Notes: generated by a model from the sequence alone, not told the origin. A stretch of 64,000 bases of DNA from Chryseobacterium panacisoli (GCF_008274625.1 NZ_VTRU01000007.1:62001-126000); one strand, 5' to 3'; counted from the stretch's first letter, positions 49,108 through 58,445 are shown. Numbers and translations: made by a program.

Positions 49108-50418
49108 TTATAAAATTTTCGACGTATCGAAATTGATGAATTGATTAGAATTTGGGTTTGATTTTGGTTTTGGCTTTGATTTGTTCCTGAAAGCCAGAAA
49201 AGCAATCACCGAAAGAATGAAAACTGTAACGGTGATGATGTAATTTAAGTTGATATAGAAATGTAACCATGAAGTCTGAGCTGAACCAAAATTTTTGTAC
49301 AAAAGAATCAGCACACTTCCCAGATACCCGAATGAATCTACAATATAAATAAGAAATCCTACATTTCCTTTAATTTCAAATGCTGCGATCATCCGGTCAA
49401 AATAAATTCCGTTGAAAGGGATATAGCAGATATACATTCCAAAACCGGAAATCGTCATCCATAAAAAAGGAGATAAAGAACCCTGCTGAAACAGATAAGT
49501 AGAAAGTCCCACGGTAAGAATTCCAGCAAAAAGAATATAATGATAGTAAGCAAATGCCCTTTTATTATTCTTTACTTTGACCATGAAACTTAAGATCAAA
49601 AGTACCATCACCGCAATGGGTATTTCCGTTAAAGTGAAAATAGAACTGTCGAAACTAAAATGCAGTCCGTCCCAGATCTCACGATTGAAATTATCTCTGA
49701 AATCCCTTAAAACCGTTAAACTGATATATAAAAAGATAATACACACGATCGGAACAAAAAACTGCTGAATCAGTGCTTTTCTTTCCCGGCCATTCAATGG
49801 CTCTCTTTTGTTTTTAAGTAAAATATCTTCCTCTGTAGGTTGGGGAATTTTTTCAAGAAGCAGCCCGAAAAGAAGTAAAGGAATCACAAAAAGAAGTCCG
49901 GCTGAAAACGGCATCCAGAACTCGGAAATCGAGAACGTATCCATTAAAAATTTTCCTACCGACTTTGTAAACCCTGAAGAAACGACAAAGCTTGAACATA
50001 AGAATAAACCAATGATTTCTGTCGTTTTGCGTCCTTCAATATAGGAGAAAACAATTCCCCAGATCATTCCCAACGGAATCCCGTTGATCAACATAAACAT
50101 AATATTGTAAGGGGCGGGAACAGCCGCAAATCCTAACAGGGCAAGCTCTGCAATAGCAATAAAAACAAACAGATAAGTAAGTCTTTTTTGTGGTTTCAGT
50201 TCAGAAATAAATTTGATCCCGATAAATTTTGAAATAAAATAGCCTACTGCCTGTGCAATAATAATCAGAATCTTATAATCTACTCCGAAATAGGAAAGTC
50301 CCTCGAAAGAAGCTACAGTAAAAGGCTTTCTGAAGCCGTACATGCAGAAGTAAACACCAAAAGCAGCGAAAGCAGCTTTCAGTGTTACCAGTGTTTTTTT
50401 GTTGATGGTTCTGGCCAT
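49108..50418 (-). CDS. DUF5690 MFS-like transporter
   Basis: The 436-residue membrane protein has about twelve hydrophobic segments and a start typical of the DUF5690 family (LKAAFAAFGVYFCMYGFRKPFTVASFEG). Further conserved parts are ISELKPQKRLTYLFVFIAIAELALLG and NGIPLGMIWGIVFSYIEGRKTTEIIG. It belongs to the major facilitator superfamily. The C-terminus is a polar, Asn/Lys/Pro-rich tail. Its place between the TonB receptor (9 bp away) and the phosphonate enzymes (11 bp away) makes it the likely inner-membrane importer of their substrate. Confidence 0.88.
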   Translation of the reverse strand: MARTINKKTLVTLKAAFAAFGVYFCMYGFRKPFTVASFEGLSYFGVDYKILIIIAQAVGYFISKFIGIKFISELKPQKRLTYLFVFIAIAELALLGFAAVPAPYNIMFMLINGIPLGMIWGIVFSYIEGRKTTEIIGLFLCSSFVVSSGFTKSVGKFLMDTFSISEFWMPFSAGLLFVIPLLLFGLLLEKIPQPTEEDILLKNKREPLNGRERKALIQQFFVPIVCIIFLYISLTVLRDFRDNFNREIWDGLHFSFDSSIFTLTEIPIAVMVLLILSFMVKVKNNKRAFAYYHYILFAGILTVGLSTYLFQQGSLSPFLWMTISGFGMYICYIPFNGIYFDRMIAAFEIKGNVGFLIYIVDSFGYLGSVLILLYKNFGSAQTSWLHFYINLNYIITVTVFILSVIAFLAFRNKSKPKPKSNPNSNQFINFDTSKIL

Positions 50419-50427
50419 AATAATGGT

Positions 50428-53253
50428 TTAGAAGTTCAGTTTTACTCCAAGATTAAATCGCACGCCATAAAATTCTACCTGCTCAGGACGGTCTTCATTT
50501 TTACCGAAATGATAGATCAGAGGTTTGTTCAGAATATTATTCACATCAGCATACAAGGTCAGGTATTTGGTAAACTGATAAGACCCGCCGAAGTCCAGAT
50601 TGCTATATTTACCATAATAAGAATCGTTGATATCTTCCTCAGCATATTCTACAGCGTATTTCCCTTTATAGTTGTAAGCCAGTCTTGCATTGAAACCCTT
50701 TCTCTCAAAGAAAAGCTGGGCGTTATACAATTCTTTTGCCTGATAAGGAAGGGTTACTGTTCTTCCGCTTGGTTTTTCCATTTCAGAAGTCATGAATGTA
50801 GCATTCAATTGTACTCCGAAATACTGAAGAAATCCTGGAAGAAAATCAAATCTCTTGTTGATTCCCAGTTCAATACCTCCTAACCATGCTGCTTTTCCGT
50901 TATTTGGGGCTGTAAACTGTACACCGTTGTTTCCATTATAATTTCCGATAAAAGAATCCTGGAAAATAGGATCTGTTATGGATTTATAGAAAACGCCTCC
51001 ACTTAGAATCCCTACGTTGGAGAAATAATATTCTCCCATCAGATCAAAATTCAAAGAATAGGTAGGATTAAGATTTGGGTTTCCTCCTTTGAATTCGTTG
51101 TCAGCTTCAATATAAGTTCCTCCTGGAGTAAGATCTCCAAAATTGGGTCTTGAGAAAGTTCTTGTCGCTGCAAAACGAAGATTGGCTTTATCATTCAGCG
51201 TATATTTCAAATGAACCATTGGAAGAACAGCCAGATAGTTTTTGGTATTTTCTACTGGAGTCAGTATATTATCATTTACGCTGTATCCTCTTACTTTCGT
51301 ATTGGTATTCGATAGTCTGATCCCTCCTAAAATCGTAACCTTATCATTCAGTTTATATGTTGCCATCCCATAGGCATCCGCATGTTTTTCAAAGACATCA
51401 AAGTTTCTGCCTAATGCTTTGTTGTATTCCAGTGCTTCGGAATCAGCAGCATTAATTTTCAGATTTTCCTGATGATCATACCAAAACTGGTTCATTCCTT
51501 CTGTAGAAAGTACCGGTCCAAAAGTATTCCCGATGTGGGCATTCATTTCACTTAAATATTTCGGTCCGTTGGGTTGTGTCGTGATATATGGTGAAAACTC
51601 AGACAGAAGTGGGGCTGTTCCGCTGCTCCAGTTGTAGAAAATATCAGAGAACTTTGCATTACGCTCCTTATCGCGGTATTTAAAACCATATTTTAAAGTG
51701 AGTTTATCAGAAGCATTGATCTCATGATTGAATGCTGCTACAATTTTATCCTTTTCCTCTACAAAAACCTTATAGAATTCAAGATCTGTAAATCTCATCT
51801 GGGAGGCATCCATTTTAAAGTTAGGATCACTGTAAAAACCAAATAAAGCATCCGGATTTTTATAATCTAATTTTCCTCCATCGGTTTTCCAGTAAGCTCT
51901 TGGCCCATTTCCATGATCGGAAATATAATCAGGATTAATCCCTACACCGGATTGAGTATATTTGATAACATAGTAGGAATTGTTTTGTTTATCAGGAATA
52001 TTTCCATACTTGAATTTGTTGTCGTAGTAAGATAAATCCCAGTCGATTTTTCCTTTATTTAAATGATGAACTGCTCCCAAAGAAACAGAAGTAAGCTCTG
52101 TAATCAATAAATTGTGGATATTCTGAAGCTCAACCCTTGCTGTATTGTTGGCGCTGCTGAATTTATCAAATCGGATTCTATGTTTATAGTGGGTTTCGTC
52201 ATCCGATAATGTACCATACATTCCTTTTAAATAGAAAGTAGTTTTTGGAGACAGTACATATTCAAAAGCCGTATTGATCCCTGTTGTTTTTCTTACTCCG
52301 TTATAATCACGAAGTTCCAGTCTGAAAACACCCTCATCGCCACTTCTTCTCGCCTCAAAATTATCGGTAGACCAGTTCCTGATGAAATGGGCAAAATTGA
52401 ATAGGTACCCGAATTTTTTATCTTTCGTTCTTCCTCCGTATAAAAATCCGAGGTTATACACTCCTTTGTCAGCTTTGGCATTATATCCGCTTCCAATAGT
52501 TGCTTTGAATTCTGTTTTCATTGGCGGAGTTTTGGTGATAAAATTAACACCACCACCAATTCCGTCTGCCTCCATGTCTGGGGTAAAAGACTTGTTTACA
52601 TGTACATACGAGATCAGTTCCGTAGGAAAGAAGTCGAATGCGGTAGCTCTGGAAGTAGTTTCCTCCTCTGCCGTGGGAAGCCTGTTTCCATTGATGGTTG
52701 TAGAAGCCCAGAATGGCGGAAGCCCTCTAAGAGAGACAAATCTTCCTTCTCCCTGGTCTCTTTCAATAGAAACTCCCTGTACGCGCTGTACGGTCTCTGC
52801 TGCATTTCTGTCCGGGAGCTTTCCGATTCCGTCAGAGGCAATGACATTGGTAATATTGATCGCATTTTTCTGAAGGTTCAACGCTCTTGCTTCCGTATTT
52901 TTCAATGTTCCGGTCACGACTACTTCATCAATGTTTTTTCGGGGCTGGGAAAGTTTGATGATTCCCAAATCAACTGTATGTTCTGGTGTCAGCTCTACAT
53001 TGATGTCTGCAGATTCATAACCGATGTAGCTGATTTGTAAAGTGTATTGGCCTTCTTTGATATCATTGATGGTGAATTTTCCTTCAATATCGGTGGCTAC
53101 ATTTTTAGATAAGCCTTTTATTTTGACTGTTGCCCCGGGGAGAGGCTGGCTGTCGTCAAGAACAGTTCCTATAATTAACTGTTTCTGCGCTGAAACAAAT
53201 GCAATGAAACAGACAAAAACAAGGGTAAGTAATTTCTCTAAATTTGTTTTCAT
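50428..53253 (-). CDS. TonB-dependent receptor (CarboxypepD_reg N-terminus) of the phosphonate locus
   Basis: The ATG at 53253 (MKTNLEKLLTLVFVCFIAFVSAQ) is chosen to give a proper signal peptide. The 941-residue protein has the CarboxypepD_reg-like domain (QKQLIIGTVLDDSQPLPGATVKIKG ... LQISYIGYESADINVEL), a plug with VVVTGTLKNTEARALNLQKNAINITNVIASDGIGKLPDRNAAETVQRVQGVSIERDQGEGR, and a 22-strand-type barrel ending VEFYGVRFNLGVKLNF. The plug resembles the FhuA/BtuB-like TIGR01782 style. It should move a solute across the outer membrane for DUF5690 to import. Confidence 0.9.
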   Translation of the reverse strand: MKTNLEKLLTLVFVCFIAFVSAQKQLIIGTVLDDSQPLPGATVKIKGLSKNVATDIEGKFTINDIKEGQYTLQISYIGYESADINVELTPEHTVDLGIIKLSQPRKNIDEVVVTGTLKNTEARALNLQKNAINITNVIASDGIGKLPDRNAAETVQRVQGVSIERDQGEGRFVSLRGLPPFWASTTINGNRLPTAEEETTSRATAFDFFPTELISYVHVNKSFTPDMEADGIGGGVNFITKTPPMKTEFKATIGSGYNAKADKGVYNLGFLYGGRTKDKKFGYLFNFAHFIRNWSTDNFEARRSGDEGVFRLELRDYNGVRKTTGINTAFEYVLSPKTTFYLKGMYGTLSDDETHYKHRIRFDKFSSANNTARVELQNIHNLLITELTSVSLGAVHHLNKGKIDWDLSYYDNKFKYGNIPDKQNNSYYVIKYTQSGVGINPDYISDHGNGPRAYWKTDGGKLDYKNPDALFGFYSDPNFKMDASQMRFTDLEFYKVFVEEKDKIVAAFNHEINASDKLTLKYGFKYRDKERNAKFSDIFYNWSSGTAPLLSEFSPYITTQPNGPKYLSEMNAHIGNTFGPVLSTEGMNQFWYDHQENLKINAADSEALEYNKALGRNFDVFEKHADAYGMATYKLNDKVTILGGIRLSNTNTKVRGYSVNDNILTPVENTKNYLAVLPMVHLKYTLNDKANLRFAATRTFSRPNFGDLTPGGTYIEADNEFKGGNPNLNPTYSLNFDLMGEYYFSNVGILSGGVFYKSITDPIFQDSFIGNYNGNNGVQFTAPNNGKAAWLGGIELGINKRFDFLPGFLQYFGVQLNATFMTSEMEKPSGRTVTLPYQAKELYNAQLFFERKGFNARLAYNYKGKYAVEYAEEDINDSYYGKYSNLDFGGSYQFTKYLTLYADVNNILNKPLIYHFGKNEDRPEQVEFYGVRFNLGVKLNF

Positions 53254-53689
53254 TTTTACATATATTAAATTTTTTATGCAAATCAAGCTAATAATTTTAA
53301 TATATATAAATATTTTGTATTAAGTATTATTTAACAAATAGACACTGTTTTATTACGCTATTTTTACTTTAAAAGAATAAAACTTATCCTTTGAAAATTT
53401 AATAAAATGGGATTTGAAGTACCTGTTTCAACGTTTTTTGTAAATATTTCAAGGAAATAAGGGGAATAAAAACCAGCCGAAACTACCCCTGTTTCTGTTC
53501 ATATTTCGTTCATTTAGAAAGAAAATGAAAAAACTAAAGTTGCATATTTGTAAACTTTTATAATTGTCTGGAAATTGGAAATTGAGGAATAATGAATAAA
53601 ATGATTCTCATACTGTGAATGGAAATAGGATTCTTCCTTCGTCAGAATGACAAAGTCAGATCAAAAACTTTGCGTTAAAAAGAATGTAA
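53254..53689. other. Intergenic region before the TonB receptor
   Basis: 436 bp, mostly AT-rich. It holds a second partial copy of the hairpin repeat (53629-53654) and the string TATTTGTAAACTTTT at 53545-53559, which also occurs, inverted, at 46868-46882. No clear TAnnTTTG box for the receptor and no gene seen. Confidence 0.5.
53629..53654. repeat. Hairpin repeat, right half only
   Basis: 26 bp identical to 47102-47127, starting GATTCTTCC and ending AATGACAAA. The left half has decayed beyond easy recognition. Confidence 0.75.
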
Positions 53690-54259
53690 TTAAGCAGTAT
53701 AAAAATAAAGAACAAGCATCACACAGCTTTCATCGCTGATGCTTACCGGTACATGAGGAAACTTACCGTTGAAATATAAAGAATCACCTTCTTTTAAAAT
53801 GATTTCTTCATTATCAATCACATATTTTACTTCTCCCTTCAGTATATATTTGAATTCCCAGGCATCGGTAATTACCTTTTCCCTTTTAGAATTAGGTTCA
53901 AGAGTAAGAAGTACCGCTTCAAAGCCTAGAGAATGAAGACTCTTGCTGAAAATATGCATGTATTTGAATCCTTCAGCTTCTACCTCCTTTTCTATGACTT
54001 GCTGATTTTCTTTCGGAACATAGATGAATTTGGCATTGGATTTTTTCTCAACGCCTTCAAAAAAATAGCTGGCATCAATTTCGAGTGACTGGATCAGATC
54101 CAACAAAACAGGAAGCGAAGGAATGGTTCTGCCATTTTCAATTCTGGAGACAAGACCGTTACTCACATTCGCTTTGAAGGCAAGATCATTGATGGTTAAA
54201 TTATTCTTTTTTCTAATATCCTTTAATCTCTTGCCGATACCTATTAAAAAGTCGTTCAT
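53690..54259 (-). CDS. XRE regulator with cupin sensor domain
   Basis: The 189-residue protein has an XRE HTH (IRKKNNLTINDLAFKANVSNGLVSRIENGRTIPSLPVLLDLIQSL, residues about 15-62) and a C-terminal cupin barrel (AWEFKYILKGEVKYVIDNEEIILKEGDSLYFNGKFPHVPVSI). Cupin-XRE repressors sense small polar metabolites. It is encoded just upstream of the phosphonate locus on the same strand, so it is the likely regulator of the TonB receptor operon. A 436-bp gap before the receptor gives room for its target. Confidence 0.9.
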   Translation of the reverse strand: MNDFLIGIGKRLKDIRKKNNLTINDLAFKANVSNGLVSRIENGRTIPSLPVLLDLIQSLEIDASYFFEGVEKKSNAKFIYVPKENQQVIEKEVEAEGFKYMHIFSKSLHSLGFEAVLLTLEPNSKREKVITDAWEFKYILKGEVKYVIDNEEIILKEGDSLYFNGKFPHVPVSISDESCVMLVLYFYTA

Positions 54260-54412
54260 ACGCTATGCAATTTAACCTGAATTATTTTTTTCGTCATTCA
54301 ATGAAAGGCAAAGGTAATATTATTCTATAGAGTTTGGATAGATGAGGGAATCAATTCATTGAAAATTATTATTGAAAGGAACGCTGAATTTGTCTTCTGC
54401 TTTCTTTCCCTT

Positions 54413-54445
54413 TTTGCCCATCCCAATAAAATTTCCCTATTTTTG
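54413..54445 (+). promoter_or_regulatory. Consensus promoter of the response-regulator operon
   Basis: TTTG at 54413-54416 and TATTTTTG at 54438-54445, 21 bp apart, with the ATG 21 bp further on. Confidence 0.75.
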
Positions 54446-54465
54446 TAAAACTCCTTATTTCATTT

Positions 54466-55173
54466 ATGAAAAAAATTATTCTTATCGAAGACGAAACCAG
54501 CGTGGTTTCTTTTATTAAAAAGGGACTTCAGGAAAACGGGTATGAAATTTCTGTAGCTTTTGACGGGCGTACAGGAGTGCAGCTGGTGCAGGCAAACGAT
54601 TTTGATCTGGTAATTTTAGATATTATGCTTCCGGAAATGAATGGCCTGGACGTCTGTAAAGAGATAAGAAAAACCAATCAAAGTGTCCCGATTCTCTTTC
54701 TGACTGCTTTGGGAACTTCTGAGAATATCGTTCTCGGACTGGAGAGCGGTGGTGATGATTATCTGGTAAAACCTTTTAAGTTTATTGAACTGGTGGCACG
54801 TGTGAAGTCTTTGCTAAGGAGAAGTAATAACAACGGACCACAGGAAATTGCCGAACCGGAGCCGGATAATGAACATGTATTTCAGTTTTCGGATCTGATT
54901 GTGAACGATTATACCAAGAAAGTAACACGGGCCGGAGAAGATATTTCGCTTACTTCTACAGAATATAAACTCCTGCTGTATTTTCTGAATAATCCGGAAA
55001 AAGTAATTTCAAGAGCTGAAATTCTGGATGCCGTGTGGGGAGTGAACTACGAGCTGGGAACCAATGTGGTAGATGTATATGTCAACTATTTAAGGAAAAA
55101 GCTGGATAGTCAGGATGATAACAAGTTGATTCATACTGTGATAGGAATGGGATATGTGTTGAAAAAAACATAA
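54466..55173 (+). CDS. OmpR/PhoB-family response regulator
   Basis: The 235-residue protein has a receiver domain (IILIEDETSVVSFIKKGL, phospho-acceptor Asp in LVILDIMLPEMNGLDV, FLTALGTSENIVLGLESGGDDYLVKPF) and a winged-helix effector (TRAGEDISLTSTEYKLLLYFLNNPEKVISRAEILDAVWGVNYELGTNVVDVYVNYLRKKLD). It is the transcription-factor half of a two-component system with the kinase 3 bp downstream. Candidate binding repeats lie upstream of the following operon at 56808. Confidence 0.95.
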   Translation: MKKIILIEDETSVVSFIKKGLQENGYEISVAFDGRTGVQLVQANDFDLVILDIMLPEMNGLDVCKEIRKTNQSVPILFLTALGTSENIVLGLESGGDDYLVKPFKFIELVARVKSLLRRSNNNGPQEIAEPEPDNEHVFQFSDLIVNDYTKKVTRAGEDISLTSTEYKLLLYFLNNPEKVISRAEILDAVWGVNYELGTNVVDVYVNYLRKKLDSQDDNKLIHTVIGMGYVLKKT

Positions 55174-55176
55174 TGA

Positions 55177-56577
55177 ATGTTTAATAAAGTTATTACAAAT
55201 CAGACCAAAACGATGGTGCTCTTGATGTTGGTTTTTACAGCCATCATTTTGCTGTTCAGTGGTTTGGTATACTTCTCTATCGTTAATTTTTCACACCAAA
55301 GGTTTTATGAGCTCCTCAAGATCAGAACAGCTACTATTGTTCAGATCGAAAAAAGTAAAGATCATCTCGACCTTCCGGAAAACTATATTCTCAACAGTCT
55401 GAATGATGAGGAGCTTCCGATGGAAAAAGACTATGTTTTTGCCGTTCCCAGAGATTCCAATTTCAAAAAAATATCTCAGGAAGTTCATATTCCTGATTAT
55501 TTCTTTAAAAATATCATCAAAGAAGGAGAGTCTAATTATAATGACCAGGAATTCTATTATATAGGACAAAGCTTTAAATATGATAATAAAGACTATATCG
55601 CTATTGCTTCTGCTAAAAACCACTATGTCATTTATTATCTGGGATTTCTGAAGAGAACACTGCTTACCTGTATCGTTCTTTCATTGTTCTTCAGTATGAT
55701 CTTTTCTTTTTATCTGTCGAAAACCTTATTCAGACCTATCTTAAAAATTACAGGAAAAGTAAAGGAAATCAGTTCTGAAAATCTTCACTTAAGACTGGAG
55801 TCCCAGCCTGATAATAAAGAACTGAATGAGCTGGTAGATACATTCAATGATATGCTCAACCGTATTGAGACCTCATTTGAAACCCAGAATCACCTGATCG
55901 GAAATGTTTCTCACGAATTGAGAACTCCTCTTACGTCCATTATGGGAGAAGCAGATGTTGCCCTTTCCATTAGCAGAACAGCCGACGAGTACAAAGAAAC
56001 CCTCGGAATCATTCTTGATGAAGCCGAAAAGCTGGATAAAAAGATCAAAGCTCTACTGATGATTGCCCAAACCGGATTCGACGGAAAGATCCAGAAAATG
56101 GATAAGGTGAGAATTGATCAGCTGCTTTGGGATGTTATTGAAACCCTGAGAAGAATTGATTCCCGAAATAATATTTATCTGGATATCAGCATGCTTCCGG
56201 ACAATCCAAAAAAATTAAAAGTACAGGGAAATGAACAGCTGCTCCATCTTGCAGTAGCCAATATCATCAGTAATGGCTGTAAATATTCAAATTTTCAGCA
56301 GGTAAAAGTCTCTCTCGGAGCCACAAATACAGATGTTTACATCATTGTAAAAGATAATGGTATCGGAATTCCTGAAGTAGAAATGAACAAAATTTACGAT
56401 CCATTCTTCAGAGCTTCCAATACAAATAACTACGAAGGCTATGGAATAGGACTTCCATTGGCAAGAAATATTGTAAGAATGCATCATGGTGAACTGATCG
56501 TGAGTTCACACGAGAACCAGGGAACTACAGTACAGATGCGCTTCCCGAATTTCTATAGTACACAGAAAGGAGAATAG
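55177..56577 (+). CDS. Sensor histidine kinase with HAMP domain
   Basis: The 466-residue protein has a first membrane segment (MVLLMLVFTAIILLFSGLVYF), a roughly 110-residue periplasmic sensor, a second segment (LLTCIVLSLFFSMIFSFYL), a HAMP linker (FRPILKITGKVKEISSENL), the phospho-acceptor box GNVSHELRTPLTSIMG, and a HATPase with NIISNGCKYS, VKDNGIGIPE and GYGIGLPLARNI. It phosphorylates the regulator encoded just before it. The sensor region has no family I can name, so the signal is unknown. Confidence 0.95.
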   Translation: MFNKVITNQTKTMVLLMLVFTAIILLFSGLVYFSIVNFSHQRFYELLKIRTATIVQIEKSKDHLDLPENYILNSLNDEELPMEKDYVFAVPRDSNFKKISQEVHIPDYFFKNIIKEGESNYNDQEFYYIGQSFKYDNKDYIAIASAKNHYVIYYLGFLKRTLLTCIVLSLFFSMIFSFYLSKTLFRPILKITGKVKEISSENLHLRLESQPDNKELNELVDTFNDMLNRIETSFETQNHLIGNVSHELRTPLTSIMGEADVALSISRTADEYKETLGIILDEAEKLDKKIKALLMIAQTGFDGKIQKMDKVRIDQLLWDVIETLRRIDSRNNIYLDISMLPDNPKKLKVQGNEQLLHLAVANIISNGCKYSNFQQVKVSLGATNTDVYIIVKDNGIGIPEVEMNKIYDPFFRASNTNNYEGYGIGLPLARNIVRMHHGELIVSSHENQGTTVQMRFPNFYSTQKGE

Positions 56578-56686
56578 CCTGACTCTTCTTACCGGCCTGA
56601 AAACAATCCGATAACAAATAATATTCATAAGCAATTTCCTTCCTTTACGATTTTGCTGTTTCGTCATGTTAATTGTCCTTAACAAT

Positions 56687-56729
56687 TTTCTAATCTCATT
56701 TTAATCTCTTTAATCACATTTTAATTCCG
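56687..56729. promoter_or_regulatory. Direct-repeat array, possible OmpR-type binding site
   Basis: TAATC/T units at 56691, 56702, 56711 and 56722 (TCTAATC, TTTAATC, TTTAATC, TTTAATT), spaced 11, 9 and 11 bp. The array ends about 29 bp upstream of the promoter box at 56758. OmpR-family proteins bind such repeats. Confidence 0.55.
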
Positions 56730-56757
56730 TTCCAAAGATCTTCTAATATGGTCGTTC

Positions 56758-56765
56758 TAGTTTTG
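56758..56765 (+). promoter_or_regulatory. -7 promoter box of the Usp-like operon
   Basis: TAGTTTTG, exact TAnnTTTG; the -33 region lacks a TTG, consistent with a need for an activator. Confidence 0.6.
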
Positions 56766-56807
56766 TATCATCAAAAAAGATAAACACAATACAAAATAAT
56801 AAAGAAC

Positions 56808-57302
56808 ATGGCTAAAACAATTTTAATTGCGACAGATTACTCTCTTGAGTCATTGAATATATTGAAAAAAGTACTTAAGGAGAAAGATGCGTCAGAAGAT
56901 GAGAACCAATATAATATACTTCTGACATCCGGGTATGATTCCGGAGATTCTATCAGAGACCTTTTATTCACTACCAAAACATCGGTCTTTAATAAAATTA
57001 GACCCGAAGAGTTCTGTGATGCCTATGGAATCATCAGTAATAAGTATCCCCACCTGGTTAATAAAATCATTTGTGATGTTTTTACAGGAAGTTTCCAGAG
57101 AACATTCAACCAGTATGTAAAGGCAGAAAATATTGAAGAGGCTTATTATTCTCCATCGATCAAAAGTAAGGGAAAAGGCAAGTTTGATCTGATTCCTTAC
57201 ATCAAAAAATGCAAAGAACTGCAATCCCATGAAATTACCGTTGAAGTAAGAGAAAGACTTCCGGAAAGAGGAAGGCTGGCAGAGATCTTTGTGGAGGTCT
57301 AA
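56808..57302 (+). CDS. Usp-like small protein of unknown function
   Basis: The 164-residue protein begins like a universal-stress-type alpha/beta fold (KTILIATDYSLESLNILKKVLKEK) but lacks the Gly-rich ATP-binding loop that closes a normal UspA domain. Later parts (FTGSFQRTFNQYVKAENIEEAYYSP, IPYIKKCKELQSHEITVEVRERLPERG) do not match a family I know. It is cytoplasmic and 26 bp upstream of the DUF1275 membrane protein. A response regulator gene lies close upstream, so both are likely its targets. Confidence 0.6.
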   Translation: MAKTILIATDYSLESLNILKKVLKEKDASEDENQYNILLTSGYDSGDSIRDLLFTTKTSVFNKIRPEEFCDAYGIISNKYPHLVNKIICDVFTGSFQRTFNQYVKAENIEEAYYSPSIKSKGKGKFDLIPYIKKCKELQSHEITVEVRERLPERGRLAEIFVEV

Positions 57303-57328
57303 ATAAAACACAATTAAAAAAATAAAAA

Positions 57329-58156
57329 ATGTTAAGAAATTATAGTAACAGCAGGACACTGGGAGATAATATCAGGTTGGGGACGCTGACTGCCTTTACG
57401 GCGGGTACTATAAATATTGCTTCCCTATTGATATTTCTCTCTTTTACATCCAATGTAACGGGACACTACGCTATTTTAGCGGCCGAAATCAGTAAAGGAA
57501 ACTGGACGCAGGTAGGGGTCGTAGGAGGATGGATCTTTTTGTTCTTCTTCGGAAGTTTTCTGTCCAACTTTATTGTCATCAACTTTAATAGGAAAAGTAA
57601 ATATTTTGCCCATTCTATGCCCATCGCGCTGGAAATTATATGTCTCCTTTTTGTAGGAATATACGGGCAGTTTTACTATCAGAAAACATTAGAAGAAACA
57701 GAATATCTGGTAGCATTGATGCTTTTTGCCACCGGACTGCAAAACGGTCTTACGGCAAGTATTTCCAACTTCTCTGTGAAAACCACCCACCTTACCGGGA
57801 CAACCACCGACCTGGGAATTCTGGTATCTATGTTTACACAGAAAAAATACAGAAGAAACGGAGAACTGATTGGCAGGGCAAAGCTTCTGATGAGTATTAT
57901 GCTTGCTTATGTAATGGGAGCCGTATTCTCGGGATTGACGTATTACTATCTGGAATTCAGAGTGTTTTATGTAATCAGTCTATGTCTTCTGTTCGTCATC
58001 GGGTATGATGCTTATAAAATTCATGTCCGACACTTTAATACGAAATACAGATACAGCAGGATTTATAAAAAACCGAATCTCTTTGCTTATCTGTATGATA
58101 AAATCCATGGAATTCCTAAAAGAGAGAAAAAGAGAAAGCTTGTCTTTGAGGATTAA
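57329..58156 (+). CDS. DUF1275/YoaK-family membrane protein
   Basis: The 275-residue protein has six or so hydrophobic segments: LGTLTAFTAGTINIASLLIFLSFTSNVTGHYAILAAE (the family's conserved first part), VGGWIFLFFFGSFLSNFIVINF, LFATGLQNGLTASISNFSVKTTHLTGTTTDLG (the hallmark TTxLTGxxTDLG), and LMSIMLAYVMGAVFSGLTYYY. The C-terminus is basic. DUF1275 proteins are inner-membrane proteins of unknown transport role. It is cotranscribed with the Usp-like gene. Confidence 0.88.
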   Translation: MLRNYSNSRTLGDNIRLGTLTAFTAGTINIASLLIFLSFTSNVTGHYAILAAEISKGNWTQVGVVGGWIFLFFFGSFLSNFIVINFNRKSKYFAHSMPIALEIICLLFVGIYGQFYYQKTLEETEYLVALMLFATGLQNGLTASISNFSVKTTHLTGTTTDLGILVSMFTQKKYRRNGELIGRAKLLMSIMLAYVMGAVFSGLTYYYLEFRVFYVISLCLLFVIGYDAYKIHVRHFNTKYRYSRIYKKPNLFAYLYDKIHGIPKREKKRKLVFED

Positions 58157-58201
58157 AATATAAAACACACTATTAATTTTTTGTATAAACTAGCTGTAAA
58201 T

Positions 58202-58233
58202 GCCCTTATTTTATTGTAGAATAGGGGCGTTTT
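58202..58233 (+). terminator. Terminator of the Usp-like/DUF1275 operon
   Basis: GCCCTTATT pairs with AATAGGGGC (one G-U) followed by T5. Confidence 0.75.
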
Positions 58234-58445
58234 TCTGAAAAATAATCTTACAGACCCGTGTTTCTGTTATTTTTCATCATACTTTTCATGTTAATAGAAA
58301 AGGAAATTTTCGGTTCAGTCAAATAGACATGCTAAAGCCCTTCATTACAAACATTAAAAAAATCGGTTGGGGATAAATAGGTAAAAATGTTGATAATTAA
58401 ATATTAAATCACGGTTTTGGTATTTTAATTCCCGTTTCCATTGAC

